NCBI GenBank assembly: GCA_963788225.1
Contig: CAWBGI010000002.1
Span: forward strand, 1,694,772 to 1,758,771
DNA length: 64,000 nt
Direction: 5' to 3'
Source: Sulfotelmatobacter sp963788225
GTDB lineage: Bacteria; Acidobacteriota; Terriglobia; Terriglobales; Acidobacteriaceae
The notes beneath the pieces were generated by a model, which did no database searches, was not told where the DNA came from, and worked only from the letters and a program-made list of their open reading frames with translations. A program made the position numbers and the translations under genes. Positions 54,801 to 63,558 of the stretch are shown here, one piece after another. Positions within the stretch are counted from its first letter, which is position 1. Every line of letters starts with the position of its first letter.

Positions 54801-55739
54801 ATTTCGCCCAATGCAGTGGCTCCGCCGGGAGGATTCCACGTTCCATACGGTCCCACTGGCCCCACCGTCATACCGGCCGGCGCCTCGATCGGCTCCGTAG
54901 CCCCCAACGGGTTGACCATGGTCGGTCTCCGCCCTTATTCCTCACCAAACTGCAATCCATATACCGGCACGGGTTGCCCGGTGGATGGCATTCCGGTCTT
55001 CAACTCGATCTTCGCCGAAGATACCATCGCCAACTCCAACTACAACGCGCTGGAGATGATGCTGCAAAAGCGTTTCTCCCGCGGAGTGCAGTTTCAGGCC
55101 GCCTACACCTTCAGCAAGTCGATCGACAACGGTTCCACCTTCGAGGAAACTCTCGACCCATTCAACTTCCGCGCCGGCCGGGCTCTTTCGATCTTCAACT
55201 CGAAACAACGCTTCGTAATCAGCTATGACTGGCAACTTCCCATCGCCAAGCGCCAGGGCGTCACTGGCAAGCTGGTCAACGATTGGGAGGTTTCAGGCAT
55301 CACCCAATTCCAGAGCGGATTTCCCATCCGTATCGATACGACCAATGACAACGAGCTGATCAACAGCTTTTTCTTTCTGGGCACCGAGGCGCCTAGCTTG
55401 AATGGCCCGCTGCAAATTCTGAACCCCAAGAAAAATGGCGGCTTCTATCTCAACTACAACCAGTTCTCCGATCCGCCGCTCGGCCAGTTCAACAACGGAA
55501 CCCAGCGGTCCCTTTGCTGCGGTCCAGGGCTTGAAGAGTGGGACTTCTCGGTTCACAAAAAGATTCCATTCAGCGAGACCCGATATGTCCAGTTCCGCGC
55601 GGAGATCTTCAACGTGTTTAATCGCACGAATTACTCGAACCCGGACGGGCACTTTTCGGACGGCGCGACCGGCTTTGGCAAGATCACATCAGCCGGAGAT
55701 CCCCGGCTCATGCAGTTCGCTTTGAAGTTTTTTTACTAG
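51849..55739 (+). CDS. Oar-like TonB-dependent outer-membrane receptor
   Basis: 1296 residues. A signal peptide (ICLATICLILAVPLLSPTLL, then DAQGAAG) precedes a carboxypeptidase-regulatory-like beta domain (ILGRVADPTGAVLAGAKVTL; SGDYSFVQVVPGTYTVTFE), then a plug domain (SVSVNGGRTRANNFSVNGG; GSVVNVITKSGTN) and a large beta-barrel ending in a terminal aromatic (LKFFY). The Oar family is greatly expanded in Acidobacteriota and is thought to take up large substrates such as oligosaccharides or peptides. GGAGG is 5 bases before the ATG. It faces away from the regulator gene and lies upstream of amine-metabolism genes; whether it imports amines is unproven. Confidence 0.92.
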   Translation: MPSLRARWNGICLATICLILAVPLLSPTLLDAQGAAGRILGRVADPTGAVLAGAKVTLLNEATGISRDTQTTDSGDYSFVQVVPGTYTVTFELTGFKKNVQKGVIVDVNQVVTLNSILQIGGSQEVVDVTSEAPQIDTTSTQLGAVINDRSVNELPLNQRNTYQFLQLQPGVQAQLGSSGSLFAGTSDAGSVSVNGGRTRANNFSVNGGDANDQFVNTPTIQPVPDAVEEFRVITNTFDAEYGRNSGSVVNVITKSGTNAFHGNVYEYFRNTVLDARGYPAPSTPQLNQNQFGATFGGPIKKDRTFFFLSYEARRIRDGVTGQLVSVPTGQPASATAPATGEFGGDFSAVAANEGFSGGISSTDALVYQVLNQRSANGVSCQSAIQALGGAPAIPGQPWGAIFPTGVIPLACQDPVAANLLGRFVPQGQNGLFQAIPVGTDNADQFTLRFDHRINDRQNFTAYYYFNDQRQLQPYDTFEQAGGNVPGFGNYYNLRNQQYNFSHTWTITNALVNEAHFTYMREGQLGYLKPQTTNPVTSSCTGSAAQYCFTGLSDSPFIQSTFGTSPRLGITPGLPSGFEGVPYIQIAGGAEFGNNWEGFLPQVGNSFQWADGLTWVKGNHTYKFGVDIRRARFDQFYYFDVNGDYTFNNTGPNAIVPGDGDNYAEFLLGLTDTYLQGSAQREDVRSLSVYPFAQDSWKIRPNLTLNYGLRWEFTPPPTDISGHVETFRPGQNSTVYPCGINPSGNTGSLSYWQGLGVANPTCANTGSEPTGLVVPGDAGVPAGLTSTYYKAFAPRIGIAYSPNFTSGPWAKVFGSNGKTSIRAGWGLFYNPIEELVLAQFGAEPPFGGSTSLSDVFFNTPFIGQGNFTNPNPFGGIITPVKGQSTDLSLFRPILLYGEFGPHLRSQDTAQYNLTIQRELSNNMMFQIGYVGSQGHRLLVSHDINPSTPQTCLDIMSVAAANPNYVSSFGSNANCAPTFEDTQYIISPNAVAPPGGFHVPYGPTGPTVIPAGASIGSVAPNGLTMVGLRPYSSPNCNPYTGTGCPVDGIPVFNSIFAEDTIANSNYNALEMMLQKRFSRGVQFQAAYTFSKSIDNGSTFEETLDPFNFRAGRALSIFNSKQRFVISYDWQLPIAKRQGVTGKLVNDWEVSGITQFQSGFPIRIDTTNDNELINSFFFLGTEAPSLNGPLQILNPKKNGGFYLNYNQFSDPPLGQFNNGTQRSLCCGPGLEEWDFSVHKKIPFSETRYVQFRAEIFNVFNRTNYSNPDGHFSDGATGFGKITSAGDPRLMQFALKFFY

Positions 55740-55851
55740 AATGTAAGGATTAAACTAAGAGACACACCCGGAACGGCCCGCCGTCCCGGCATTCTAATGG
55801 CCCGCGGCTTACCAACAAACGCCATCGGCCTGACTTACCCCGGAGACCCTG

Positions 55852-57228
55852 ATGTATCCCGACCTGCAAAAAGAACTCGCCACCTTCGAGCGGCGCACGC
55901 CCAAATCCGCCGAAGCGCACAAGAAAAACCTCAAACGCATTCCCCTCGGCGTAGCCAGCAACTATCGCCACTACGAACCCTGGCCCATCTTCGTGAAAGA
56001 TGCCAGCGGCAGCAAGTTTCGCGACCTCGATGGCAACGAATACATCGACCACAACCTGACGTTCGGCGCGCTCATGGCCGGACATTGCCATCCCGCCGTG
56101 ATGAAGGCCGTTGAGAAACGCCTCTCCACCGGAACCATGTTCGGCATGCCGCACGACATGGAATGGGAACTCGCGGAAGAAATCTGCAAGCGCTTTCCAG
56201 TCGAGATGTGCCGCTTCGGCAACAGCGGCACCGAAGCCACCATGCACGCCATCCGTCTCGCCCGCGCCGCCACCGGTCGCGACAAGATCATAAAATTCGA
56301 AGGTGCTTATCACGGACTGCACGATTCCGCCTTAGTCAGCGTCAAGCCTCACGCTCCCGACTTTGGCGATATCGATAATCCCACGTCCGTGCCCGGCGGA
56401 CTCGGCGTGCCCAAAGGTGCGATCGCCAATGTCGTCGTCGCCACGTTCAACGACATGGCCACGGTCGAGCGCCGTTTCAAAGAGAATTCCGGCGAAATCG
56501 CCGCGATTATTCTCGAACCGATCCTTATGAACGTCGGCCTCTGCCTGCCGGAGCCCGGCTTCCTGAGAAGTCTCCGCGACATCGCCACGAAAAATGGCGC
56601 TCTGCTCATCTTCGACGAAGTAAAAACCGGCGCGAAACTAGGCTGGGGCGGCGCGAGCGAATACTTCAACGTTCACCCCGACATGATCTGCCTCGCGAAA
56701 TCAATTGGCGGCGGATTCCCGCTCGCCGCATTCGGCGCCAGCAAATCCGTGATGGACCTCATCTCGCAACACAAGGTCTTCCACGGCGGCACCTACAACA
56801 CTAATCCGGTTTCGATGGCCGCCGGCCTGGCCACGTTCCGCGAAGTCCTTACGCGAGACAACTACGCCCACGTCGACAAGCTCGGCAAAAAGCTCGCCGA
56901 CGGATATCGCAAGACCATCGCGAAAGCCGGCCTGCAAGCCTACATCGCTCAAGCCGGAGCCAACGGCGCGCTCATGCTGTATCCCAAAGAAATTCGCAAC
57001 TACCGCGATTGGATCACCATCGATATCGACCTCTGGCGTCACTACTGGTTCGGCATGGTCAACCGCGGCGTAATGCCGCAACCCTACTGGTGGGACGAAC
57101 AGTGGACGATCTCGGTCCAGCACACCGACGCGGATATAGACAAGCATCTATCTGCGTTCGACGACATAGCGGCCAGTTTGGCGAAAGCGCAGCAAGAACG
57201 CAGCGAGCCGGTCGCTGTGGCGCATTAG
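55852..57228 (+). CDS. Class III PLP aminotransferase (HemL/GABA-aminotransferase-like)
   Basis: 458 residues. DASGSKFRDLDGNEYIDHNL and FGALMAGHCHPAVMKAVEKR are the fold's opening. GNSGTEATMHAIRLARAATG is the PLP-phosphate site. LIFDEVKTG carries the PLP-pyridine Asp, and PDMICLAKSIGGGFPLAAFG contains the Schiff-base Lys. The sequence resembles glutamate-1-semialdehyde aminomutase and omega-amino acid aminotransferases. With the APC permease and aldehyde dehydrogenase that follow, it fits amine/GABA catabolism (inference). Start ATG has GGAGA upstream. A long inverted repeat fills the gap to the permease. Confidence 0.85.
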   Translation: MYPDLQKELATFERRTPKSAEAHKKNLKRIPLGVASNYRHYEPWPIFVKDASGSKFRDLDGNEYIDHNLTFGALMAGHCHPAVMKAVEKRLSTGTMFGMPHDMEWELAEEICKRFPVEMCRFGNSGTEATMHAIRLARAATGRDKIIKFEGAYHGLHDSALVSVKPHAPDFGDIDNPTSVPGGLGVPKGAIANVVVATFNDMATVERRFKENSGEIAAIILEPILMNVGLCLPEPGFLRSLRDIATKNGALLIFDEVKTGAKLGWGGASEYFNVHPDMICLAKSIGGGFPLAAFGASKSVMDLISQHKVFHGGTYNTNPVSMAAGLATFREVLTRDNYAHVDKLGKKLADGYRKTIAKAGLQAYIAQAGANGALMLYPKEIRNYRDWITIDIDLWRHYWFGMVNRGVMPQPYWWDEQWTISVQHTDADIDKHLSAFDDIAASLAKAQQERSEPVAVAH

Positions 57229-57233
57229 AACAA

Positions 57234-57313
57234 GGGGCCAGGGGTTAGGGATCAGGGATCAGTTTCACGTTGGCCTGCGCAGGCACAACGACTGACCCCT
57301 GACCCCTGGCCCC
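57234..57313. repeat. Imperfect inverted repeat of 80 bp between aminotransferase and permease genes
   Basis: ggggccaggggt (57234-57245) and its exact complement acccctggcccc (57302-57313) are the best-paired ends; gggatcaggg and ctgacccctg units fill the inside. It leaves only 12 bases before the permease start, which lacks a normal ribosome site. Similar caggggttagggatcaggg units are known from acidobacterial intergenic repeats; here it could act as a terminator-like or attenuating structure. Confidence 0.6.
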
Positions 57314-57325
57314 TAAACCCTGATC

Positions 57326-58774
57326 ATGTCCACCACCGCCCAACCCGCCCAGCCCCACCTCATCCGCGCCCTCGGACGCCGCGATCTAGTCCTCCTCTTT
57401 GTAGTAGCCGTCTTCAACCTCAACGTAGTCCCCTCTATAGCCGCCAACGGGGGCGTTACCATCTGGCTGTGGATCATCTCCCTCATCCTCTTCTTCTGGC
57501 CGCAAGGCATAGCGGTGATCGAGCTAGCCCACCGCTACCCCGGCGAAGGTGGCGTCTACCTCTGGGCGAAAGAAGTCTTCGGCGACTTCCACGGATTCCT
57601 CTCCGGCTGGTGCTACTGGACCAACAACATGCTGTACGTGCCGACCGTCATGCTCTACTTCGTCGGCGTCTCCGTCTACGTGCTCGGCCCTGCCCATCAT
57701 GGGCTGGCAGACAACAAAATCTTTGCCGCCTCTGTCTCTCTCGGGCTGCTCGCTTTCCTAACCCTGCTCAATATTCTCGGCCTCGGCGTCGGCAAGTGGA
57801 TCAACAACCTCGGCGCCATCGGGACTTTCATCGCCGCCGCCGTCCTCATTGCTCTGGCTGCGGTGCTCTACTCGCGCTTCGGCACCACTATCACCGCCGC
57901 CGATTTCAAAATTCCCGCCAACCCGCGCTTCGTTCTCAATTCCTTCGGCGTCATCTGCTTCGGACTGGTCGGGCTCGAACTCGCTTCCGTCATGGGCGAC
58001 GAAATCCAAGACCCGTCCCGCACTCTTCCCGGCGCGGTTGCCTTGGGAGGCCTGCTCTCCGGTACCCTTTACGTCGCGGCTACGCTCGCCTTGTTGATCT
58101 CCGTCGGAAAAGACGTCAACGTGCTGCAAGGCGTGGTGCAAGCGGTTAGCGGGATGGCCGCTCGCGTCGGCATGAACTGGATCACCGTGCCCTTTGCCGT
58201 CATGCTCAGTCTCGCCGTCGCCGGCATCGGCTCCGCCTGGACCGGCGGCTGCGCCCGCATCCCCTTCGTCGCCGGCCTCGATTCCTACATGCCCTCCTGG
58301 CTCGGCAATGTTCACCCGCGCTACGCCACGCCTTACGCGGCGTTGATCGTCCAGGGCATCGTCTCCGCTGGACTTGTAATGTTGAATTTTGCTGGCGCCG
58401 CCGGCGTTCAGGAAACTTTTCAAAAACTTCTCTCACTGGCGGTCGTATTGCAACTCGTGCCCTTCGCCTACATGTTCGGCGCGCTGGTGAAATTCGCAGT
58501 GACGCAGCCGGTTCCACGCGGCCGCTATGGCCGCACGACGCTGTTCCTCGCTGGAACCAGCGGATTTCTGACCACGGTCCTCGGCGGCCTGCTCGTATTC
58601 TTCCCGGCGCAGCAGATCACGTCGCTGTGGTCCTACGAATTATGGATGGTGGGCGGCACGCTGTTCTTCATCGGCCTGGCCGCATTCTTCTTCTTCGTCT
58701 ACGGCCGCCACAAGGCAGCGCAACAGATCGGGAAGGGCACGACTTCAGTCGTGCCGTTGGCTGACAAACTTTGA
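57326..58774 (+). CDS. APC-family amino-acid/amine permease
   Basis: 482 residues with twelve TM helices. LIRALGRRDLVLLFVVAVFN begins TM1, and IELAHRYPGEGGVYLWAKEV is the APC signature near TM3. FGVICFGLVGLELASVMGDE follows at TM6. It imports amino acids, GABA or polyamines by ion coupling; the substrate is inferred from the neighbouring aminotransferase and aldehyde dehydrogenase. The last ~12 residues (TTSVVPLADKL) come from a REP-like palindrome (58736-58755) that has become part of the reading frame. Start at 57326 lies just after a repeat and has no good ribosome site. Confidence 0.85.
   Translation: MSTTAQPAQPHLIRALGRRDLVLLFVVAVFNLNVVPSIAANGGVTIWLWIISLILFFWPQGIAVIELAHRYPGEGGVYLWAKEVFGDFHGFLSGWCYWTNNMLYVPTVMLYFVGVSVYVLGPAHHGLADNKIFAASVSLGLLAFLTLLNILGLGVGKWINNLGAIGTFIAAAVLIALAAVLYSRFGTTITAADFKIPANPRFVLNSFGVICFGLVGLELASVMGDEIQDPSRTLPGAVALGGLLSGTLYVAATLALLISVGKDVNVLQGVVQAVSGMAARVGMNWITVPFAVMLSLAVAGIGSAWTGGCARIPFVAGLDSYMPSWLGNVHPRYATPYAALIVQGIVSAGLVMLNFAGAAGVQETFQKLLSLAVVLQLVPFAYMFGALVKFAVTQPVPRGRYGRTTLFLAGTSGFLTTVLGGLLVFFPAQQITSLWSYELWMVGGTLFFIGLAAFFFFVYGRHKAAQQIGKGTTSVVPLADKL
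58736..58755. repeat. REP-like palindrome inside the permease 3' end
   Basis: ggcacgact / agtcgtgcc form a 9-bp stem with a 2-base loop, within the coding sequence. It is a variant of the element at 58865-58884. Confidence 0.7.
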
Positions 58775-58779
58775 TTTTG

Positions 58780-58810
58780 GGTGGCGCAGCGCTCTTCAGC
58801 GCCGCGATAA
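58780..58810. repeat. REP-like element (ggtggcgc ... gcgataa type)
   Basis: Same flank pattern as the element at 34317-34349: ggtggcgcagcg, a short stem with a ttc loop, then gcgataa. It lies 6 bases after the permease stop. Confidence 0.65.
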
Positions 58811-58864
58811 GAGGCAGCAAGATTGATGGGGCTTTAGCCTGAGATCGTTAGGGATTCGTATCAG

Positions 58865-58884
58865 GGCACGGCTTCAGCCGTGCC
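58865..58884. repeat. REP-like palindrome, 9-bp stem
   Basis: ggcacggct / agccgtgcc with a 2-base tc loop. Perfectly paired; no T-run follows, so it is not a classical terminator. Related to the copy at 58736-58755 by an A/G change. Confidence 0.75.
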
Positions 58885-58906
58885 GCCAAAATGCAAAGAA
58901 GCACCG

Positions 58907-58920
58907 GGGGCTTTAGCCCC
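58907..58920. repeat. Short GC palindrome near the aldehyde dehydrogenase start
   Basis: ggggct / agcccc, 6-bp stem and 2-base loop. It lies 25 bases before the aldehyde dehydrogenase ATG and just upstream of its AGGAGG ribosome site. Part of the same REP cluster. Confidence 0.6.
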
Positions 58921-58945
58921 TGACGTATCTAGGAGGTCGAAATCA

Positions 58946-60085
58946 ATGCCCGGCGGAGTCACAACCGAAATTTCTAAAGACGTTCGCACTTACCAAATGT
59001 ACATCAACGGCGAATGGACCGCGAGCCAATCCGCAAAGAGATTCCCCGTCTACGATCCTTCCACGGAAGCAGTCATAGCCCAAGTCCCAGACGCCAACGC
59101 AGAAGACGTGAACCGCGCCGTAGCCGCCGCCAAAGCCGCATTCGAAGAAGGCCCATGGGCGAACAGTACCGCGCAGGAACGTGGCCGCGTCCTCTTTCGT
59201 CTCTCGGAAAAAATCCGCGCCAACCTTCCCGCGCTGGCCGAACTCGAATGCCGCAACACCGGCAAGCCCATCGTCGAAGCCGAATTCGACATCAACGACG
59301 CCGCGACGTGTTTCGAATACTACGGCGGCCTCGCCACCAAAGTTGTCGGCTACGTGAACCCCGTTCCCGACAACGCGATGTCGCTCTCGCTTAAGGAGCC
59401 GGTGGGCATCGCCGGACAAATCATCCCGTGGAACTATCCACTCCTCATGGCCGCGTGGAAGCTAGCTCCAGCCATCGCGGCAGGCTGCACCTGCGTCCTG
59501 AAGCCCGCAGAGCAAACGCCCCTGACCGCTCTGGAATTCGCTAAGCACTTCTCCGCCTGCGGCCTACCCCCGGGTGTGGTCAACATCGTCACCGGTTTCG
59601 GAGAAACCTGCGGCGCTCCGCTAGTCCAGCATCCCGACGTGAACAAGATCGCGTTTACCGGCAGCGCCGCGGTCGGCAAGATCATCGTGAAACAGGCCGC
59701 CGAAACGGTAAAGCGCGTCACTCTCGAACTCGGCGGCAAGTCACCCAACATCTTCTTCGCCGACGCTGATTTCGAAGCTGCCATCGATGGCGCGCTCTTC
59801 GGCGTCTTCATCAATCAAGGCGAAGTCTGCTCCGCCGGAAGCCGCATCCTGGTGCAGAAGTCGATCTATAAAAACTTCGTCGAAGCGATGTCCGAAAAAG
59901 CCAAGAAGATCAAGCTAGGCCCGCCACTCGATCGCGAAACCAAGATGGGACCGCTGGTCAGCAAAGAGCAATACGACCGCGTCAACTCCTACATCGAGAT
60001 CGGCAAGAAAGAAGCCAAGCTAACCTCCGGCGGCGGACGCCCAGAGAAAATGGGTAAAGGCTATTACGCACCGGTCTGGCGCTGA
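58946..60085 (+). pseudogene. Aldehyde dehydrogenase (PuuC/BetB-like), truncated at a junction
   Basis: 379 residues, against about 490 for the family. The ATG at 58946 has AGGAGG upstream. TYQMYINGEWTAS at the N-terminus, IIPWNYPLLMAAWKLAPAIA, FTGSAAVGKIIVKQAAE, VTLELGGKSPNIFF (catalytic Glu) and GVFINQGEVCSAGSRILVQK (catalytic Cys) are intact. The protein then stops at GYYAPVWR, where AP should lead into the conserved TVF...EEIFGPV region. The frame breaks because foreign DNA begins at about 60075. A real enzyme would oxidise aminoaldehydes to acids, matching the amine oxidase and aminotransferase nearby. Confidence 0.85.
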
Positions 60086-61237
60086 CCGGTGTCAAGGGAC
60101 GGCTCGCCGGCGGCGCGCCGGGCCCCCGGCTCGCCTTTATCGGCGAGCTCGACAGCCTGCGGACCTCGGAGCACCCGCTCGCCGATCCGGTCACCGGGGC
60201 GGCCCACAGCTGCGGCCACAACGCCCAGATCGCCGGGATGCTGGGCGCGGCGATCGGATTGAGCGAAGCCGGGATCGCCGGCCACCTCGCCGGCGACATC
60301 GTTTTCTTCGCCGTGCCGGCCGAAGAATTCATTGATGTCGAGGAACGCGCCGCCCGCGTCGCGAAAGGCGAAATCGAGTTCATGCTCGGCAAGCCCGAGC
60401 TCAGTCGCCAAGGGTCATTTCGACGATATCGACATGGCCATGATGATCCATACCGGCTCGCGCGATGCCGCCGAAACGCGCGCCTTTCTCGCCAAATCGT
60501 CGAATGGCGCGCTGGTCAAGCGCATCCGCTTTGTGGGCCGCGCAGCGCATGCCGGCAGCTTGCCGCAGCTCGGGATAAATGCGCTCAACGCGGCGATCAT
60601 CGCGATGAATGCGATCTCCGCGCAGCGCGAGACTTTCTGGGAGAAGGATACGATCCGGATCCACCCGATCATCACCAAGGGCGGCGATGCGGTCAGCGTC
60701 GTGCCGGCCGAGGTCACGATGGAAACCTTTGTCCGCGGCGGCTCGCTCGAGGCGATTGTCGACGCCAATAAAAAGGTCGACCGCTGTCTGCGCGCCGGTG
60801 CGATGGCGATGGGCGCCGAGGTCGAGATCCACACGATCCCCGGCTATCTGCCGCAGCGCAACGACGAGCGGCTGGGACAGATCTTCGGCGCCAATGTCGA
60901 GAGCTTGTTCGGGCCGGGGCAGTTCCACATCGGCGGGCACCGCACCGGGTCGACCGACATGGGCGATCTCGCGCATTTGATGCCGGTGATCCACCCTTAC
61001 GTCGTCGCCGCCGAAGGCAAGGCGCACGGCGCCGACTGGCGGATCAACGAGCCCCGGCACGGCTATCTGACGCCGGCCAAGCTGCTGGCGATGACCGCGA
61101 TCGACCTGCTTCACGGGGATGCGGCCCCGGCGAGGGAAATTCTGGCGCAGTTCAGCCCGGCGATGACCAAGGAGGCCTATCTCGAGTTTCAGCGCGGTCT
61201 GTTCCGCACCGAGCGGTTCGCCTACATGGAGGAATGA
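60074..61237 (+). pseudogene. M20-family amidohydrolase, 5'-truncated and frameshifted
   Basis: Open from the junction: PRLAFIGELDSLRTSEHPLA and AAHSCGHNAQIAGMLGAAIG carry the M20/ABG-type metal motifs, and VFFAVPAEEFIDVEERA follows. Near 60405 one extra base shifts the frame. The remainder (AKGHFDDIDMAMMIHTGSRD, then GRAAHAGSLPQLGINALNAA and FHIGGHRTGSTDMGDLAHL) continues to a stop at 61237. It lacks its N-terminus, having joined the aldehyde dehydrogenase in a different gene frame. Higher G+C and alphaproteobacterial-style sequence mark this as foreign. A frameshift or sequencing error cannot be separated by eye. Confidence 0.8.
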
Positions 61238-61471
61238 CGTCGGTCGGCTAAAATCGGTTGAGGCGCCAGGGCACGTTGTGCTCTACTTGGCGCCATAGCG
61301 CGTGGAACAATTTGTTACGCGGCGGCGCTTCACTTTTGCTGCGTTCAGAAGAAAAATCCTGGCCTGACTGGAATGGCAGCAAGGGCCGCGAGTTAAACAG
61401 TCAGGACCAGCCGCCCCGCTCGCGGTGAGCGAGGCAGACCGTGCAACATGCGCAGCTCGGAGGTGCGGAGA

Positions 61472-61984
61472 ATGCCTTTCGACGGAATAGACGCTCTCGA
61501 TAATCACCCGATCGCTAAACTCGGCGCCGTGGAGCGCATGCTCGCAACCGAGCAGCAATGGTGCAAGGGCCGGTTACGCGATGCCCATGGCCGCCATTGC
61601 CTGGTCGGCGCAATCGAGGCGGTCGGCGGCCGGCAGGTGTTGCAGAAGCCCATTCTGCAAGCCGCCAGGGAAGTCAGCGGCAAGCGCTATTGGCGGATCG
61701 AATTCTTTAACGATGACCCGCGCACAACGCATGCCGATGTGCTCCAGGTGCTGCGGCGCACGCGGGAAAACATGATCGACGGGATGATCTGCAGCTTTGA
61801 CCGGCAGCCGCGGCATCGGAGGTGGATTCGCGCCTTGCGCGCCCTGTGCTCGCGGGGCGAGTTTGAGGCTGAGGCGATTTCGCCGGAGAGCAGCGCTCGG
61901 TTTTCTCCCGGCGAACCTGTTGCTCTGCGCAGCGAACCGGAAAGCAGCGGACAGACCGGCCGCGTGCTGGAGTTCCAGCACTAA
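61472..61984 (+). CDS. DUF6197-like protein (alphaproteobacterial type), function unknown
   Basis: 170 residues from the ATG at 61472, with GGAGG about 9 bases upstream; an ATG at 61448 is also in frame. EQQWCKGRLRDAHGRHCLVG is typical of DUF6197-like proteins of Rhizobiales. The rest has basic helices (RQPRHRRWIRALRALCSRGE) and a Ser/Glu-rich tail. No catalytic motif recognised. It lies in the high-G+C segment with the amidohydrolase and aldolase, so probably does not belong to the Acidobacteriota chromosome. Confidence 0.6.
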   Translation: MPFDGIDALDNHPIAKLGAVERMLATEQQWCKGRLRDAHGRHCLVGAIEAVGGRQVLQKPILQAAREVSGKRYWRIEFFNDDPRTTHADVLQVLRRTRENMIDGMICSFDRQPRHRRWIRALRALCSRGEFEAEAISPESSARFSPGEPVALRSEPESSGQTGRVLEFQH

Positions 61985-62115
61985 GCTGCCTGCCTACGCT
62001 GTCCGCGGATCGGCATTCCCGGGATATGGGAGATCGCCGCCGCCCGAGCCTTGCTTCTCGGGATCGGACGCTGCATTGATTGCCGAGCGCTCGTCGGCAG
62101 CAATGGGCAGCGAGA

Positions 62116-63330
62116 ATGCATAGTCTGTGGTCGGATGCGGAAGCCGAGCGGCTGATCGACCACTATGCCGCAGCGGGGGTCGGACGCGACGTCGCGTTGC
62201 GCGTCTACACCTCGCGGCTCTTGGGCGGCGAACCGAAGCTGGTGTTGCACGGCGGCGGCAACACCTCGGTCAAGACCGTGATGAAGGACCTTCTGGACGA
62301 GGAGGTCGAGGCCCTTTGCGTCAAGGGCAGCGGCTGGGACATGGCGGCGATCGAGCCGGCCGGTCTTCCCGCCGTGAGGCTCGCGCCGCTGCGCAAACTA
62401 CGCGGACGCGAGGCGCTTTCCGACGAGGAGATGGTGCGGGTGCAGCGCGCCAACTTGCTCGATCCCGGCGCCCCGAACCCCTCGGTCGAGACATTGCTGC
62501 ACGCCTTCCTGCCGCACAAATATGTCGATCATACCCATTCGACCGCGGTGCTGAGCCTCGCCGACCAGCCCGACGCGGCGGAGCGCTGCGCCGACCTATA
62601 TGGCCGGCGGATGGGTCTTGTGCCTTACATCATGCCCGGTTTTCTACTCGCCAAAAAAGCCGCGGAGGTCTTCGAGGCTGATCCCGATGTCGAGGGCCTC
62701 GTGCTGCTGAAACACGGGATCTTTACGTTCGGCGACACGGCGCAGGAGGCTTATGAGCGCATGATCGCAGCGGTCTCGCTTGCCGAAGGGCGGCTCGCGC
62801 ACCGCCGCAAGCTCGTGTTTGCCGCGGCACGACTGCCGGCTGCGCTCGCCGGGGCTGCGGAAGTCGCGCCGATCCTGCGCGGCGCCTGCGCGATAGCCGA
62901 TCCGGCGGGTTCGGGCTCCTACAAGCGCTTGGTCCTCGATTTTCGTTCGAACGCCGCGGTGCTCAATTACGTGAACGGGGCCGAGCTCGGGCGCTACGGC
63001 CGCGCCGGCGTGGCAACCCCGGATCACACGATCCGCACCAAGAACTACCCGCTGATCGTGCCGGCCCCGGAGGCGGGTAGGCTCGATGCCTTCAAAGAGG
63101 CGGTGCACCAGGCGGTCGCTCGCTTCGTCGCCGACTACCATACTTATTTCGCCCGCCACAACGCGCGCCAAGACTCCGCCAAAGCGCGAGCTCGATCCGA
63201 TGCCGCGGGTGATCCTCGTGCCGGGGCTCGGCCTTTTCGGGCTCGGGCGCAGCGCTCGGGATGCGCGGATCGCCGCCGACATCGCCCAATCCACTGTCGA
63301 GACCATCACCGATGCCGAGGCGATCCTGGC
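62116..63330 (+). pseudogene. Class II aldolase domain of a bifunctional aldolase/short-chain dehydrogenase, frameshifted and cut
   Basis: From the ATG at 62116. ALRVYTSRLLGGEPKLVLHG, GGGNTSVKTVMKDLLDEEVE and ALCVKGSGWDMAAIEPAGLP are the aldolase start. HTHSTAVLSLADQ provides zinc-binding His residues and LLKHGIFTFGDTAQEAYERM is typical. At about 63170 the frame shifts by one; the correct continuation reads PRVILVPGLGLFGLGRSARD and DIAQSTVETITDAEAI. Then the gene is cut and joined to rarA. The C-terminal short-chain dehydrogenase half is absent. Homologues of this fused protein are about 680 residues; substrate is unknown. Confidence 0.8.
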
Positions 63331-63554
63331 CGTTGCGGCTGCGCAATGCGCCCACGAGGCTGATGAAAAACCTCGGCTACGGGCACGATTACCGTTACGC
63401 GCACGATGAGCCGGACGCCTTCGCCGCCGGCGAGCGCTACCTGCCGGACGAGATGCCGGATCGGCGATACTATCGGCCCGTTCCCCGCGGGCTCGAGTTG
63501 AAAATCGGCGAGGCGCTCGCCCGGCTGCGGGCGCGGTCCCCGGCGAAAGGCTAA
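63330..63554 (+). pseudogene. rarA: C-terminal fragment of replication-associated recombination protein A
   Basis: A frame from about 63330 to the stop at 63554 reads PLRLRNAPTRLMKNLGYGHD, then the typical tail AAGERYLPDEMPDRRYYRPV and RGLELKIGEALARL. This is the last ~75 residues of the RarA/MgsA AAA+ ATPase. Everything upstream is missing: the aldolase runs straight into it. RarA followed by serS is a common bacterial gene neighbourhood, so this junction preserves a real order from the foreign source while lacking its left part. Confidence 0.85.
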
Positions 63555-63558
63555 AGCA

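Noticed and set aside
58736..58920. CRISPR array
   Set aside because: The palindromes are irregularly spaced and differ in sequence; there are no equal spacers and no cas genes.
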